A DNA stretch of 64,000 bases from Sulfuricaulis limicola (GCF_002355735.1 NZ_AP014879.1:1550001-1614000); one strand, 5' to 3'; numbered from the stretch's first letter, positions 47,705 to 56,299 are shown. The notes: generated from the letters alone by a model not told the origin. Translations and numbers: made by a program.

Positions 47705-49105
47705 ATGAGCAAGACAAATCACATCTCTATCAAACAACTGTTGTGCGCGACTGCGTTTCTGGTTTTGTGGGGCGCAGCTCCCGCGGCCAACGCTGCTGTC
47801 AGCGCCACCAACAGCAACTTCACCATGCTCGATGGCACTGGCGCCACGGTCGGCGGCACCAATGACGTGGTCTTCACCTGGGATGGCACCCTCAACACCG
47901 ACGTGAACACGGCAGTCAGCAACGCCACCATCTCCTCGGTTACTCCGTTCTTCGGGATCAACTGGACGGCGTATAACGTCAAGATCTACGGCCCGGGGAC
48001 TTACACCATCTCGACGGCAGACACGGCCGGGCAGGCGGGCTGCCCGACGGTCTTGCAAGCCAACTGTGCTTCGGGTGGTGACTACACGGTCACCGTACCT
48101 GCCGGCAGGATCATGACTCACATGAAGTTCGCCTGGGGCTCAACCGAGGGCATCGACGTGATCGATGTCTGGACGCCCGGTAATTGGTCGGTGCTCAATC
48201 CCGGCAACCCGATCTACAGGGGAGCCGGCGGCATCTATGCCGGCCCGGTCTACAGTCTCGTTTCGACCGACTGGGACAGCGATGGCATTGCCGGCGGCGC
48301 CATGGTCGACGGGCCGTTCCAGGGGTTTAATGCGAACTTCAATATTCCCGCCGTCAGCAACACGACAAACAATAACTTCACCATGCTCGATGGCACTGGC
48401 GCCACGGTCGGCGGCACCAATGACGTGGTCTTCACCTGGGATGGCACCCTCAACACCGACGTGAACACGGCAGTCAGCAACGCCACCATCTCCTCGGTTA
48501 CTCCGTTCTTCGGGATCAACTGGACGGCGTATAACGTCAAGATCTACGGCCCGGGGACTTACACCATCTCGACGGCAGACACGGCCGGGCAGGCGGGCTG
48601 CCCGACGGTCTTGCAAGCCAACTGTGCTTCGGGTGGTGACTACACGGTCACCGTACCTGCCGGCAGGATCATGACTCACATGAAGTTCGCCTGGGGCTCA
48701 ACCGAGGGCATCGACGTGATCGATGTCTGGACGCCCGGTAATTGGTCGGTGCTCAATCCCGGCAACCCGATCTACAGGGGAGCCGGCGGCATCTATGCCG
48801 GCCCGGTCTACAGTCTCGTTTCGACCGACTGGGACAGCGATGGCATTGCCGGCGGCGCCATGGTCGACGGGCCGTTCCAGGGGTTTAATGCGAATTTTAA
48901 TGTAAATGCTGGCGGCGTTACGACTATCGTGTGTACAGACTGCACGGATCCGAATCAAACCGCACCAGAACCAAGCACAGCTGGCGGCTGCAGCATCAGC
49001 ACGAAGCCGGTCAATGCGCGGGAACGCGGTGACTGGTGGCTGGTCGCGGGCTTCCTCGCTTGGCTGGGATTGATTATCAATCGCCGCAAAACATTAAAGA
49101 ATTAA
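47705..49105 (+). CDS. duplicated NFTMLD-family surface protein with cysteine-type C-terminal sorting tail
   Basis: Signal peptide (ISIKQLLCATAFLVLWGAAP, cut near ANAA), then two identical ~174-residue copies of the NFTMLD module (residues about 38-211 and 224-397; GTGATVGGTNDVVFTWDG, GCPTVLQANCASGGDY). The end differs from all its relatives: a spacer with CTDCTDP, then AGGCSISTKPVNARERGDWW, a membrane helix (WLVAGFLAWLGLIINRR) and a basic end. That is a GGC-type tail resembling cysteine-containing sorting signals such as JDVT-CTERM or MYXO-CTERM, not a PEP-CTERM tail. 466 residues. Followed by a strong terminator. Confidence 0.88.
   Translation: MSKTNHISIKQLLCATAFLVLWGAAPAANAAVSATNSNFTMLDGTGATVGGTNDVVFTWDGTLNTDVNTAVSNATISSVTPFFGINWTAYNVKIYGPGTYTISTADTAGQAGCPTVLQANCASGGDYTVTVPAGRIMTHMKFAWGSTEGIDVIDVWTPGNWSVLNPGNPIYRGAGGIYAGPVYSLVSTDWDSDGIAGGAMVDGPFQGFNANFNIPAVSNTTNNNFTMLDGTGATVGGTNDVVFTWDGTLNTDVNTAVSNATISSVTPFFGINWTAYNVKIYGPGTYTISTADTAGQAGCPTVLQANCASGGDYTVTVPAGRIMTHMKFAWGSTEGIDVIDVWTPGNWSVLNPGNPIYRGAGGIYAGPVYSLVSTDWDSDGIAGGAMVDGPFQGFNANFNVNAGGVTTIVCTDCTDPNQTAPEPSTAGGCSISTKPVNARERGDWWLVAGFLAWLGLIINRRKTLKN
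47816..48336 (+). repeat. 521-bp tandem duplication, copy 1
   Basis: Read base by base against 48374-48894 I found no difference. The period is 558 bp (186 codons), so the duplication is in frame and doubles the protein module. Confidence 0.95.
48374..48894 (+). repeat. 521-bp tandem duplication, copy 2
   Basis: Second copy of 47816-48336. The copies are separated by a 37-bp unique spacer, and identity stops sharply at GCGAA on the right and before AACTTCACC on the left. Confidence 0.95.
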
Positions 49106-49131
49106 GCAAGGGGAATAAAGCCGTATCAACA

Positions 49132-49169
49132 AACGCCATGCCGGGATTTGCCGGCATGGCGTTTTTTTT
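49132..49169 (+). terminator. strong intrinsic terminator
   Basis: A 13-bp perfect stem (AACGCCATGCCGG / CCGGCATGGCGTT) with a 6-nt loop, running straight into eight Ts. It ends the transcript of the duplicated surface-protein gene. Confidence 0.93.
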
Positions 49170-49247
49170 GCAAAAAATCCGAGCAGAAGTAGCGGCTTAT
49201 ATTGATTTAATTCTATTGCCAAGCTCAACAGACAACGCGGAGGAGCT

Positions 49248-49706
49248 ATGTTCAAGCATTATCTTTCCGGAATCCTTTCCGTGGTTTTATTTGGCATGCA
49301 TTTATCGGCGCATGCCCAGCCGACCTCCGATCAAACACTCTACCTGATCCTGCGCGCCACCGGGAACGCGGTCACGGTGCAAGAAGCCATCGTCAAACCG
49401 CTGCGATTCCGCCCGACTGCCTCCCATGCCACCGATCCTTACCGCTACGTACTGCTGTCCCAGGATAATAAGGAACTCTTTTCCTCCTATTTCTACGATC
49501 CCTTGGCAATCAATGTCGACGATTTCTCTGACCCCCAACACCCCAAGGGTGGAAAAAAAATCTTGGCCGAGGCCAGCTTTCACCTGAAGGTTCCTTATCT
49601 GCCGGAAGCCACGCGCATCCGCTTCGAGCGTAAAAACGAACAGACTGGAAAATTCCAGCCGATGGGGACCTCGCCGCTCAACGTCTTCCCCAGGAACCAG
49701 CCGTAA
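49248..49706 (+). CDS. small exported protein of unknown function
   Basis: Signal peptide MFKHYLSGILSVVLFGMHLS (cut near AHAQ), then about 130 residues (LYLILRATGNAVTVQEAIVK, YRYVLLSQDNKELFSSYFYD, RIRFERKNEQTGKF) without a recognised domain. The pattern suggests a single beta-sandwich. Good ribosome site (GGAGGAG) before the ATG. It lies 72 bp upstream of the M64-type metalloprotease gene on the same strand and may be an inhibitor, chaperone or partner of it; that is inference from position only. 152 residues. Confidence 0.75.
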   Translation: MFKHYLSGILSVVLFGMHLSAHAQPTSDQTLYLILRATGNAVTVQEAIVKPLRFRPTASHATDPYRYVLLSQDNKELFSSYFYDPLAINVDDFSDPQHPKGGKKILAEASFHLKVPYLPEATRIRFERKNEQTGKFQPMGTSPLNVFPRNQP

Positions 49707-49777
49707 CCCCTAACGCCAAACGCCCACAGTTAAGTATCGGGGGTAAGAAAAAGAGTAATAACAATCTGGAGGAGAGC

Positions 49778-51931
49778 ATGCATAACAATGCTAAAGACAA
49801 CAAGCTTCTTTCAGCATGGTCACGCCTCATCATCGTCCTTCTGCTGTTGTGCCTCGGGGCCCTGCGCCCGGCGGGGGCGGCGACTTATCTCGGCACCGCT
49901 ACCGTATATCAGGGCGGTGATCCGGCGCGTGTGATCGATGTCGTCTATGTGCCGATCGGGTTCACCGACAGCTGGCTCTACCCGGCATTCACGGAAGGCA
50001 CGGTGCCCTATACCTCGCAGTTCCTGACGAGCTATGCGCCCTTCACGAGCTACCAGTCGTTCTTCAACATCCACCGCCTTGACGCCTATTCCACCGTCAA
50101 CGAGGAAGCGGCATTGCGTACCCTCGCCAGCCAATACCTGCCGGATGTGGATGTGATCATCTTCGTTTATCGCGATGCTACTGCTCTTGTTAACAGATGC
50201 GGTGGTGAGCCTAATGTTCTCGCTTGCGCCAATATGGGCGGAGATGTGCATATTCATTACGGTACATACATGGATGTTCTGGCTCATGAACTTGGGCACG
50301 CTATCGGTTATCTCGCCGACGAATACGTCTCTACGACAAATTGTCCCAGCGGAGTCTATGAGGGATTGGAACCTACCTCCATAAACGCCACCATCAACAC
50401 CGATCGCACGGCCCTCAAGTGGCGCGACTGGTTGGGCATTGACGGGGTGGATCTCTTCCCAGGCGCGTTGTACTGCTCGACGGGAGCATATCGGCCCCGC
50501 GCAACGTGCAGGATGGGCGCGTATGATGGTGGGTCTCCTCAGCAGCCATTTGACCCCGTGTGCCGCGAAGGTCTCATCCGGGAGATTAACAGCAGAGTCT
50601 ATCCTTTTGTTTCGCTGACCCCGAGCAATCAATTTCAATTCAATCTTTCTCCGCAGCCCAAGACCTTCAGTGTCGTGCCCGATCTCAATATTCGTCCTCA
50701 GGGGGCTGCCTATCAATACGAGTGGTATCTCAACTACCAGCTGATCCCAGGTGCTACCTCCACCAGTTACACACTTGATCTTAGTACCTTAGCACCAGGA
50801 CAAACGCACACCCTCCGAATTGTTCCGGTTGACCCCGACATCAATGATTTTGTGCGGATTGCAAATCTGGAAAAGCCTGCGGCAATTGAGACAGGTTGGT
50901 TTATTAGTGTTGTCGCGACAGCTCCGACGATCAGTTCCTTTACACCGACCTCTGGTGGTGCAGGCGTCCCGGTGACAATTTCGGGATCGAATTTCACCGG
51001 CGCAACGGCCGTTAAGTTCAATGGAACTTTATCCACATACCAGGTGGTCAGCGCCATGCAAATAAATGCCACCGTGCCCGCAAGCGCCACCACCGGCCCT
51101 ATCACCGTGACCACTCCCAACGGTACGGCCACGAGTGCACAGACATTTACGGTGTATTCACCGCCGACCATCACCTATTACAGCCCTCTTAGCGCGCTAC
51201 CGGGAGCCTTGGTAAATGTCTATGGAAACAATTTCTGCGGCATTCCGTGCAATCCTGCCGATACCCAGCTGAAGCTGAACGGTGTCAGCATTACGCCGAC
51301 GTCCGTGTCAGCGACCAATATTCAGTTCACGCTTCCGGCAGGATCTACCAGTGGTTATTTAACAGTCACCACGCCGTTTGGCGCGGGCTCGGTGTACTTT
51401 ATCGTACAGGGGGTTCCCCAAATTATTTATTTCGGCCCCTTTATCGCTACGACCGGAACGATCGTGACCATCCAGGGTTTCAATTTTTGCGGCATTCCCT
51501 GTTTTGCTTCGCAAACCCAAGCAAGGTTGAATGGCCTTTTACTTCCGATTACGGAGATATTTCCGGGCTATCTCAAGGTCCAAATCCCGGCAGGGGCCGC
51601 ATCGGGCTATCTCACCGTCACCACGCCGGCGGGTATGGCCACCAGTTCCAGCCAGTTGATCATCCAGCAGCCCCCGACGATAAGCTCGTTCACGCCCACG
51701 AGCGGACCCGTGGGCACCCTTGTCGACATGAGCGGCTTCCCCTTCTGCGCGTTTCCCTGTGACGCCTCGCAGATACGTGTGTCGCTGAACGGCGCACCGG
51801 TCACGTTGCGGGCGGCACTTCCCGGCTACCTGCGGTTAGAGATCCCGCCGGGGGCCACGTCGGGCAAGTTTACCGTCACCACGGCGGTCGGGTCGGTGAC
51901 CAGTACCGGGACGTTTACGGTGACACCGTGA
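49778..51931 (+). CDS. secreted M64-type metalloprotease with IPT/TIG repeats
   Basis: Signal peptide (LIIVLLLLCLGALRPAGA). The catalytic domain opens DVVYVPIGFTDSWLYPAF and carries the zinc motif VLAHELGHAIGYLADEYV (about residue 170), the HExxH...ADEY pattern of M64 (IgA-type) peptidases. A beta-sandwich follows, then four IPT/TIG repeats from about residue 385 (APTISSFTPTSGG, PPTITYYSPLSA, VPQIIYFGPF, PPTISSFTPTSGP). Repeats 2-4 carry an FCxxxC pair. It ends GTFTVTP with no anchor or sorting tail, so it is likely a freely secreted protein. GGAGGAGAG precedes the ATG. 717 residues. Confidence 0.88.
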   Translation: MHNNAKDNKLLSAWSRLIIVLLLLCLGALRPAGAATYLGTATVYQGGDPARVIDVVYVPIGFTDSWLYPAFTEGTVPYTSQFLTSYAPFTSYQSFFNIHRLDAYSTVNEEAALRTLASQYLPDVDVIIFVYRDATALVNRCGGEPNVLACANMGGDVHIHYGTYMDVLAHELGHAIGYLADEYVSTTNCPSGVYEGLEPTSINATINTDRTALKWRDWLGIDGVDLFPGALYCSTGAYRPRATCRMGAYDGGSPQQPFDPVCREGLIREINSRVYPFVSLTPSNQFQFNLSPQPKTFSVVPDLNIRPQGAAYQYEWYLNYQLIPGATSTSYTLDLSTLAPGQTHTLRIVPVDPDINDFVRIANLEKPAAIETGWFISVVATAPTISSFTPTSGGAGVPVTISGSNFTGATAVKFNGTLSTYQVVSAMQINATVPASATTGPITVTTPNGTATSAQTFTVYSPPTITYYSPLSALPGALVNVYGNNFCGIPCNPADTQLKLNGVSITPTSVSATNIQFTLPAGSTSGYLTVTTPFGAGSVYFIVQGVPQIIYFGPFIATTGTIVTIQGFNFCGIPCFASQTQARLNGLLLPITEIFPGYLKVQIPAGAASGYLTVTTPAGMATSSSQLIIQQPPTISSFTPTSGPVGTLVDMSGFPFCAFPCDASQIRVSLNGAPVTLRAALPGYLRLEIPPGATSGKFTVTTAVGSVTSTGTFTVTP

Positions 51932-51991
51932 AGCTGATAGGCTTCCGAATCAAGTGCCTAGGACTTATTTTGCCATAAGCAGTTGTTGAGC

Positions 51992-52070
51992 AAGTCCGAT
52001 TCAGAAAAAAAGAGCAGCGTCTGAATAACCGACTTTTCCTATTAGTCAACGGCGCCGTCCTCGCGGGCGG
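51992..52070. repeat. 79-bp direct repeat, copy 1 (after the M64-type gene)
   Basis: Matches 55013-55091 with two mismatches. It starts 61 bp after the protease stop. The terminator hairpin that ends copy 2 is degraded here (the right arm reads GCGGGCGCGC instead of CGGCGCCG). Confidence 0.92.
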
Positions 52071-52185
52071 GCGCGCTTTCTGTGTCACGCCGATTGTCCA
52101 CGGCGATCGTTTTTTGTTGTGCAATTAATAGATTTTTGGCGCTAACAGTGCGTCTGTAAGCACATGCACCACGGAGGATTTCGAC

Positions 52186-54996
52186 ATGAGAAAAAAAATC
52201 AACATAGGGTTGTTGCTTGTGCTGGCGCTCTCCTTGCTGCTACAACCTGCCTGGAGCGAGCCTTCCTCCGCACCAATCAGTCAGCGGCATGCGCCGATCA
52301 AACCACAACACACCCAAGTCGCAGGGCAAGTCCAGAAGGACCGCATCGTCGTCAAATTCAACGAGGGCACCACTGTCCGGCTGCGGGGTAAACAGCTTAA
52401 GTCGCTTGCCGGTGCCGATCTAGCTGCGTTCAACACGCTCCTCCAGAATTACCCAGGCACCACCGTACAGCGGCTCTTCAGCCGCCCCGAGCCGGATCTG
52501 GAGCAGGAGAAAGATGACGCCGAGCAGCGCTCCGGATGGCAGCTCGCGGACCTCAACCTGTATTACATGATTCAACTTCCTTCCGCCCTCTCCGTCGCCG
52601 AGGTCGAGGCCCTGATCAACGCGCTAAATGCGCTCGATGTCGTCGAAATCGCCTATCCTAATTCGATCGATACGCTGCCCTTTGCCGACATTCCGCCAAC
52701 GACGCCAGATTTTCAGTCCCTTCAGGGGTATCTTGTTGCTCCGACGCCGTTTGGATATCCACAGCCATCACCAGCTATTATGGAAGGTATCGATGCCTTC
52801 TATGCCTGGACTTTTCCCGGCGGCGACGGAGCCGACACCAAGTTCATTGACGTGGAATACGGCTGGAACTTGACGCATGAAGATTTTAAGGCCCCCTTTT
52901 TTCAAACGGGTGGCAACGATGGTGGTTATCATGGCACCGCCGTCCTCGGCATAATCATCGGGCAACACGATGGTTTTGGCGTAACGGGCATCGCTCCGGC
53001 AGCAGATTTCGGCGTGGCGTCGGCATACCCTGCGTACGACTATTCTGCGAAGATCAACGAGGCAACGGCAGCGCTAGCCCCCGGCGACGTCATCTTGATC
53101 GAACTTTCGACGCTGGGTCCGACAGCGAACAACACTCTTGCAACGTGGGGTTGCGAGTATCCAGATAATGTCCCCGAAGAATGGCGCCCGGACGTGTTCG
53201 ATGCGATTCGCACGGCGACCGCCAAAGGCATCGTGGTTGTCGAGGGCGCGGGCAATGGCGTAGTCAATCTGGATGACCCGGCGTTCAATGGCTATTTTGA
53301 TCGCAGCCTGCGGGATTCCGGGGCAATCCTGGTGGCGGCTGGCGAAGTGCAGCTAAACGCTCAAACGGGCCAGTATGTTTATACGCGAAACGCCGCCTGT
53401 TTCACCAATTACGGCTCACGCGTGGATGTCAATGCATGGGGAGGCGGGGTTGTTACCACCGGCTCCGGTGATATGTTCAAAGGCGATCCCACCAGCCCGG
53501 ATCCGAATCAATATTACACGCAATCTTTCGGGGGTACTTCCAGCGCTTCTGCCATCGTAGCCGGCGCGGTGCTCTCTCTTCAAGGTTACATGAAGCAATT
53601 GCTGGGAGCAAAACTTGACCCCCTCGCGATCAGAACGCTACTCACCCAGACCGGCACGCCAAAGAGCTTCTCGGAATCCAGACAAATCGGTCGTATGCCC
53701 AACCTGAAGGTCGCTTATAACCGGTTGCAGCTAAATCCACCACCCACTATCTCGGGCTTCATGCCCACAGCGGCCTACGCGGGCGCCACCGTCACCATCT
53801 CGGGCACGAGCCTGAACAGCGCGAGCCAAGTCACCTTCAACGACATCGCCGCGTCGTTTACGGTGCTGAGCGCCACGCAGATCAACGCCACGGTCCCGGG
53901 CAGCGCGACTACAGGATACATCAAGGTCACCACCCCTAGCGGCACAGCCACGAGTTCGCAAATCTTCACGCTCGGTTTTCCGCCGACGATTAGCTCCTTC
54001 ACGCCAACCAGCGGTCCGGCAGGTGCTCTCGTTACCATTACCGGCACAAACTTTACGACAACCACATCCGTTTCGTTCAACGGTGTCGCTGCACAATTTA
54101 CGGTGGTCAGCACTACGCAAATTCAAGCAGCGGCGCCCATCGGAGCCGGCAGCGGACCGATCCGTGTCACCAATCCTGACGGTATGGCCACCAGTACGCA
54201 GAGCTTCACGGTGTATCCGCCGCCTGTTATTTCCTCTTTCGCTCCCACCAACGGCCCGGTGGGAACCAGTGTCAGCGTCAATGGTTCAAATTTTTGCGCG
54301 GGTGCTTGTAACTTGACTCAGATCAAGCTAAACGGAACACTGATCACTCCGTCGTCGCTATTCCCCGGTGTCATTCTGTTCACGATTCCCTCTGGGGTCA
54401 CATCCGGCAAGTTCACCGTCACCACCCCGGCCGGCACCGTCACCAGTAAGGGTGCGTTTTATCTGCCGCCGGCGATTTTCTACTTTACCCCGGCCATCGC
54501 GGCAGTCGGGACATCGGTAAGCATCTACGGTTCGAATTTCTGTTATAGCAAGTGCGGCTACTACAACCCGGCCAACAACGAAACCCAGGTCACGTTAAAC
54601 GGGGTCTCCATCACCCCAACGATGGTGTTCCCCGGCTTCATCGAATTCACGCTCCCGGCGGGCGCGACGTCTGGCAAGTTCACCATCACGACGTCGGGGG
54701 GAACGATCACCAGTACGGGGTGGTTTAATGTCCAGGGACCGCCGACCATCGACTACTTCAACCCCCCGAGTGGGCCGGTGGGTACCCTCGTTACCATGGG
54801 CGGCTCGTACTTCTGTGGCGTCCCCTGTAGCATCATGCCCGAGGTCAAGTTGAACAGCACCCCGGTTAACCTGTGGACGGTGTTTCCCGGCTACATGCAG
54901 TTCACGATCCCTGTCGGCGCGACCACTGGCAAGTTCACTGTCACCACGCCAGTCGGGACGAAGACCAGCGGGGGGACGTTTACGGTAACGCCGTGA
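52186..54996 (+). CDS. secreted subtilisin-like (S8) protease with IPT/TIG repeats
   Basis: Signal peptide MRKKINIGLLLVLALSLLLQ (cut near AWSE), then an inhibitor-I9-like propeptide region (KDRIVVKFNEGTTVRLRGKQ). The catalytic domain shows Asp in TKFIDVEYGWN, His in GGYHGTAVLGI and Ser in FGGTSSASAIVAGA. Five IPT/TIG repeats follow from about residue 520 (PPTISGFMPTAA, PPTISSFTPTSGP, PPVISSFAPTNGP, PPAIFYFTPAIA, PPTIDYFNPPSGP), the last three with FCxxxC pairs. It ends GTFTVTP like the preceding M64-type protein. 936 residues. A candidate T2SS substrate. Confidence 0.9.
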   Translation: MRKKINIGLLLVLALSLLLQPAWSEPSSAPISQRHAPIKPQHTQVAGQVQKDRIVVKFNEGTTVRLRGKQLKSLAGADLAAFNTLLQNYPGTTVQRLFSRPEPDLEQEKDDAEQRSGWQLADLNLYYMIQLPSALSVAEVEALINALNALDVVEIAYPNSIDTLPFADIPPTTPDFQSLQGYLVAPTPFGYPQPSPAIMEGIDAFYAWTFPGGDGADTKFIDVEYGWNLTHEDFKAPFFQTGGNDGGYHGTAVLGIIIGQHDGFGVTGIAPAADFGVASAYPAYDYSAKINEATAALAPGDVILIELSTLGPTANNTLATWGCEYPDNVPEEWRPDVFDAIRTATAKGIVVVEGAGNGVVNLDDPAFNGYFDRSLRDSGAILVAAGEVQLNAQTGQYVYTRNAACFTNYGSRVDVNAWGGGVVTTGSGDMFKGDPTSPDPNQYYTQSFGGTSSASAIVAGAVLSLQGYMKQLLGAKLDPLAIRTLLTQTGTPKSFSESRQIGRMPNLKVAYNRLQLNPPPTISGFMPTAAYAGATVTISGTSLNSASQVTFNDIAASFTVLSATQINATVPGSATTGYIKVTTPSGTATSSQIFTLGFPPTISSFTPTSGPAGALVTITGTNFTTTTSVSFNGVAAQFTVVSTTQIQAAAPIGAGSGPIRVTNPDGMATSTQSFTVYPPPVISSFAPTNGPVGTSVSVNGSNFCAGACNLTQIKLNGTLITPSSLFPGVILFTIPSGVTSGKFTVTTPAGTVTSKGAFYLPPAIFYFTPAIAAVGTSVSIYGSNFCYSKCGYYNPANNETQVTLNGVSITPTMVFPGFIEFTLPAGATSGKFTITTSGGTITSTGWFNVQGPPTIDYFNPPSGPVGTLVTMGGSYFCGVPCSIMPEVKLNSTPVNLWTVFPGYMQFTIPVGATTGKFTVTTPVGTKTSGGTFTVTP

Positions 54997-55012
54997 AACC
55001 GAGTTGAAAAGT

Positions 55013-55091
55013 AAGCCCGATTCAGAAAAAAAGAGCAGCGTCTGAATAACCGACTTTTCCCATTAGTCAACGGCGCCGTCCTCGCGGGCGG
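55013..55091. repeat. 79-bp direct repeat, copy 2 (after the S8/IPT gene)
   Basis: Near-identical to 51992-52070 (two mismatches), starting 17 bp after the stop codon. Together the two copies bracket the whole S8/IPT gene. This copy runs into a functional-looking terminator. Confidence 0.92.
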
Positions 55092-55102
55092 CGCCGTTTT
55101 TT
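55069..55102 (+). terminator. intrinsic terminator after the S8/IPT protease
   Basis: A 10-bp stem AACGGCGCCG / CGGCGCCGTT with a 10-nt loop, then TTTTTT. It overlaps the end of the 79-bp repeat. Confidence 0.88.
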
Positions 55103-55134
55103 CTTACCCGGGCCGGGATTACGTCCTGGTCGGA

Positions 55135-55581
55135 TTGATGCTGTTTCTCCCGCTGCTCGATCGCGGCTGGCGGGTACCCGCCTTGCCCCGCTCCCGTGCT
55201 CATTACCTCATCTGGGCCGCATTACTGGTTGCCGGTCTTGTGCTCCTGGCATGGCGGCCGTCAGCGATGCCGTTCGCGGTTTCCACGCTCTTGATGGCCG
55301 CCATCCCCGAGGAGTGGTTTTTCCGCGGCTATTTCATGACGCGCCTGGGTAACGGCCTGAAAGCCAATGTCATCGCTTCCGTGCTGTTCTGCCTCATGCA
55401 CGGATTGACGCGGGGCTGGACGGCTGCCGCACTGGTATTCGCGCCATCCCTCCTTTACGGCTGGCTGTACCAGCGTACACGGGATTTGCCGTTGCTTGTG
55501 CTGGTGCACGCCCTGTCCAATCTCGTTTACATCCTGTTCCTCGCCGGTATGGTGGCGACGTGGGCGCCTGATTTACGTTAA
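55135..55581 (+). CDS. CPBP-family glutamic intramembrane protease (MrtJ-like candidate)
   Basis: Short hydrophobic protein (148 residues) with several membrane helices and the three CPBP/Abi motifs: EEWFFRGY (catalytic Glu pair and Arg), FCLMHGLTRG (His) and LVHALSNLVY (His/Asn). The family cleaves substrates within the membrane. Small members of this type have been linked to cysteine-type C-terminal sorting tails (JDVT-CTERM system, MrtJ), and such a tail ends the protein at 47705-49105. Start TTG 55135 or ATG 55138. The frame is open back to 55012 through the terminator, so the N-terminus may be truncated or misjudged. The link to MrtJ is from memory of the family and not verified. Confidence 0.78.
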   Translation: MMLFLPLLDRGWRVPALPRSRAHYLIWAALLVAGLVLLAWRPSAMPFAVSTLLMAAIPEEWFFRGYFMTRLGNGLKANVIASVLFCLMHGLTRGWTAAALVFAPSLLYGWLYQRTRDLPLLVLVHALSNLVYILFLAGMVATWAPDLR

Positions 55582-55606
55582 TATATGCCGGTTTTCAACC
55601 CGGATT

Positions 55607-56299
55607 ATGAAGAAGGCGAGCAGACCCATGCAGAGACTCAACAAGCTGTTTCAGTTCCTGGTGATGATATTGGCCATGGCGGCCCTGGTTTCCTGCGGCA
55701 CCGCCCCGTCCGCCGTCGCGTCGGACATGGACAACACCGGCTCGGCCTCCGCGCCGGGTATTGCGGCGCCAGGCGCCGCAGCGGGAGCGAAGACTGCGCC
55801 AGAAACCGCTCCCCGTGACGCCTACATCATCCAGCCCGGCGATATTCTTGCCGTTTCCGTGTGGAAAGAGAAAGATCTTCAGGGTGAGTATGCAGTTCGT
55901 CCCGATGGTGGAATCAATTTCCCTCTCGCCGGCGATATTGTGGTTGCCGGCAAAACCATCGAGCAAATACAGGTGACTATTGCCGCCAAGCTGACCAAAT
56001 ATGTCCCCGATCCGGTTGTCACGGCCTCCGTCAAACAAAGCCAGGGCAACAAGATCTATGTCGTCGGAAAAGTCAACAAACCGGGTGAATTTGCCTCTAA
56101 CCGGACTATCGACGTCATGCAGGCGCTCAGCATGGCGGGCGGGCCGAATCCTTTTGCCTCGGTGAACAAAATAAAAATAATTCGCCGGGTCAATGGCGAG
56201 CAGAAAATATTCTATTTCAAGTATTCACGGGTGGAGAAAGGCGAAGACCTGGAACAGAACATCATCCTGCAAGGCGGCGATATCGTGGTCGTGCCGTAA
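55607..56299 (+). CDS. polysaccharide export lipoprotein (Wza/BexD-like)
   Basis: Outer-membrane polysaccharide export protein. Lipoprotein signal with lipobox (FLVMILAMAALVSC|GTAP), an Ala/Pro/Gly-rich linker, then the Poly_export domain (YIIQPGDILAVSVWKEKDLQ, YAVRPDGGINFPLAGDIVVA) and a SLBB domain (IYVVGKVNKPGEFASNRTID, VMQALSMAGGPNPFA). 230 residues from the ATG at 55607; ATG 55628 is an alternative. It ends at VVVP with no C-terminal membrane helix, unlike Wza. Part of the exopolysaccharide machinery that accompanies PEP-CTERM systems; converges with prsR. Confidence 0.92.
   Translation: MKKASRPMQRLNKLFQFLVMILAMAALVSCGTAPSAVASDMDNTGSASAPGIAAPGAAAGAKTAPETAPRDAYIIQPGDILAVSVWKEKDLQGEYAVRPDGGINFPLAGDIVVAGKTIEQIQVTIAAKLTKYVPDPVVTASVKQSQGNKIYVVGKVNKPGEFASNRTIDVMQALSMAGGPNPFASVNKIKIIRRVNGEQKIFYFKYSRVEKGEDLEQNIILQGGDIVVVP

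Noticed and set aside
47813-48900. Tandem duplication read as an insertion sequence or CRISPR-like array
   Set aside because: Only two copies, in frame within one gene, no terminal inverted repeats and no transposase.
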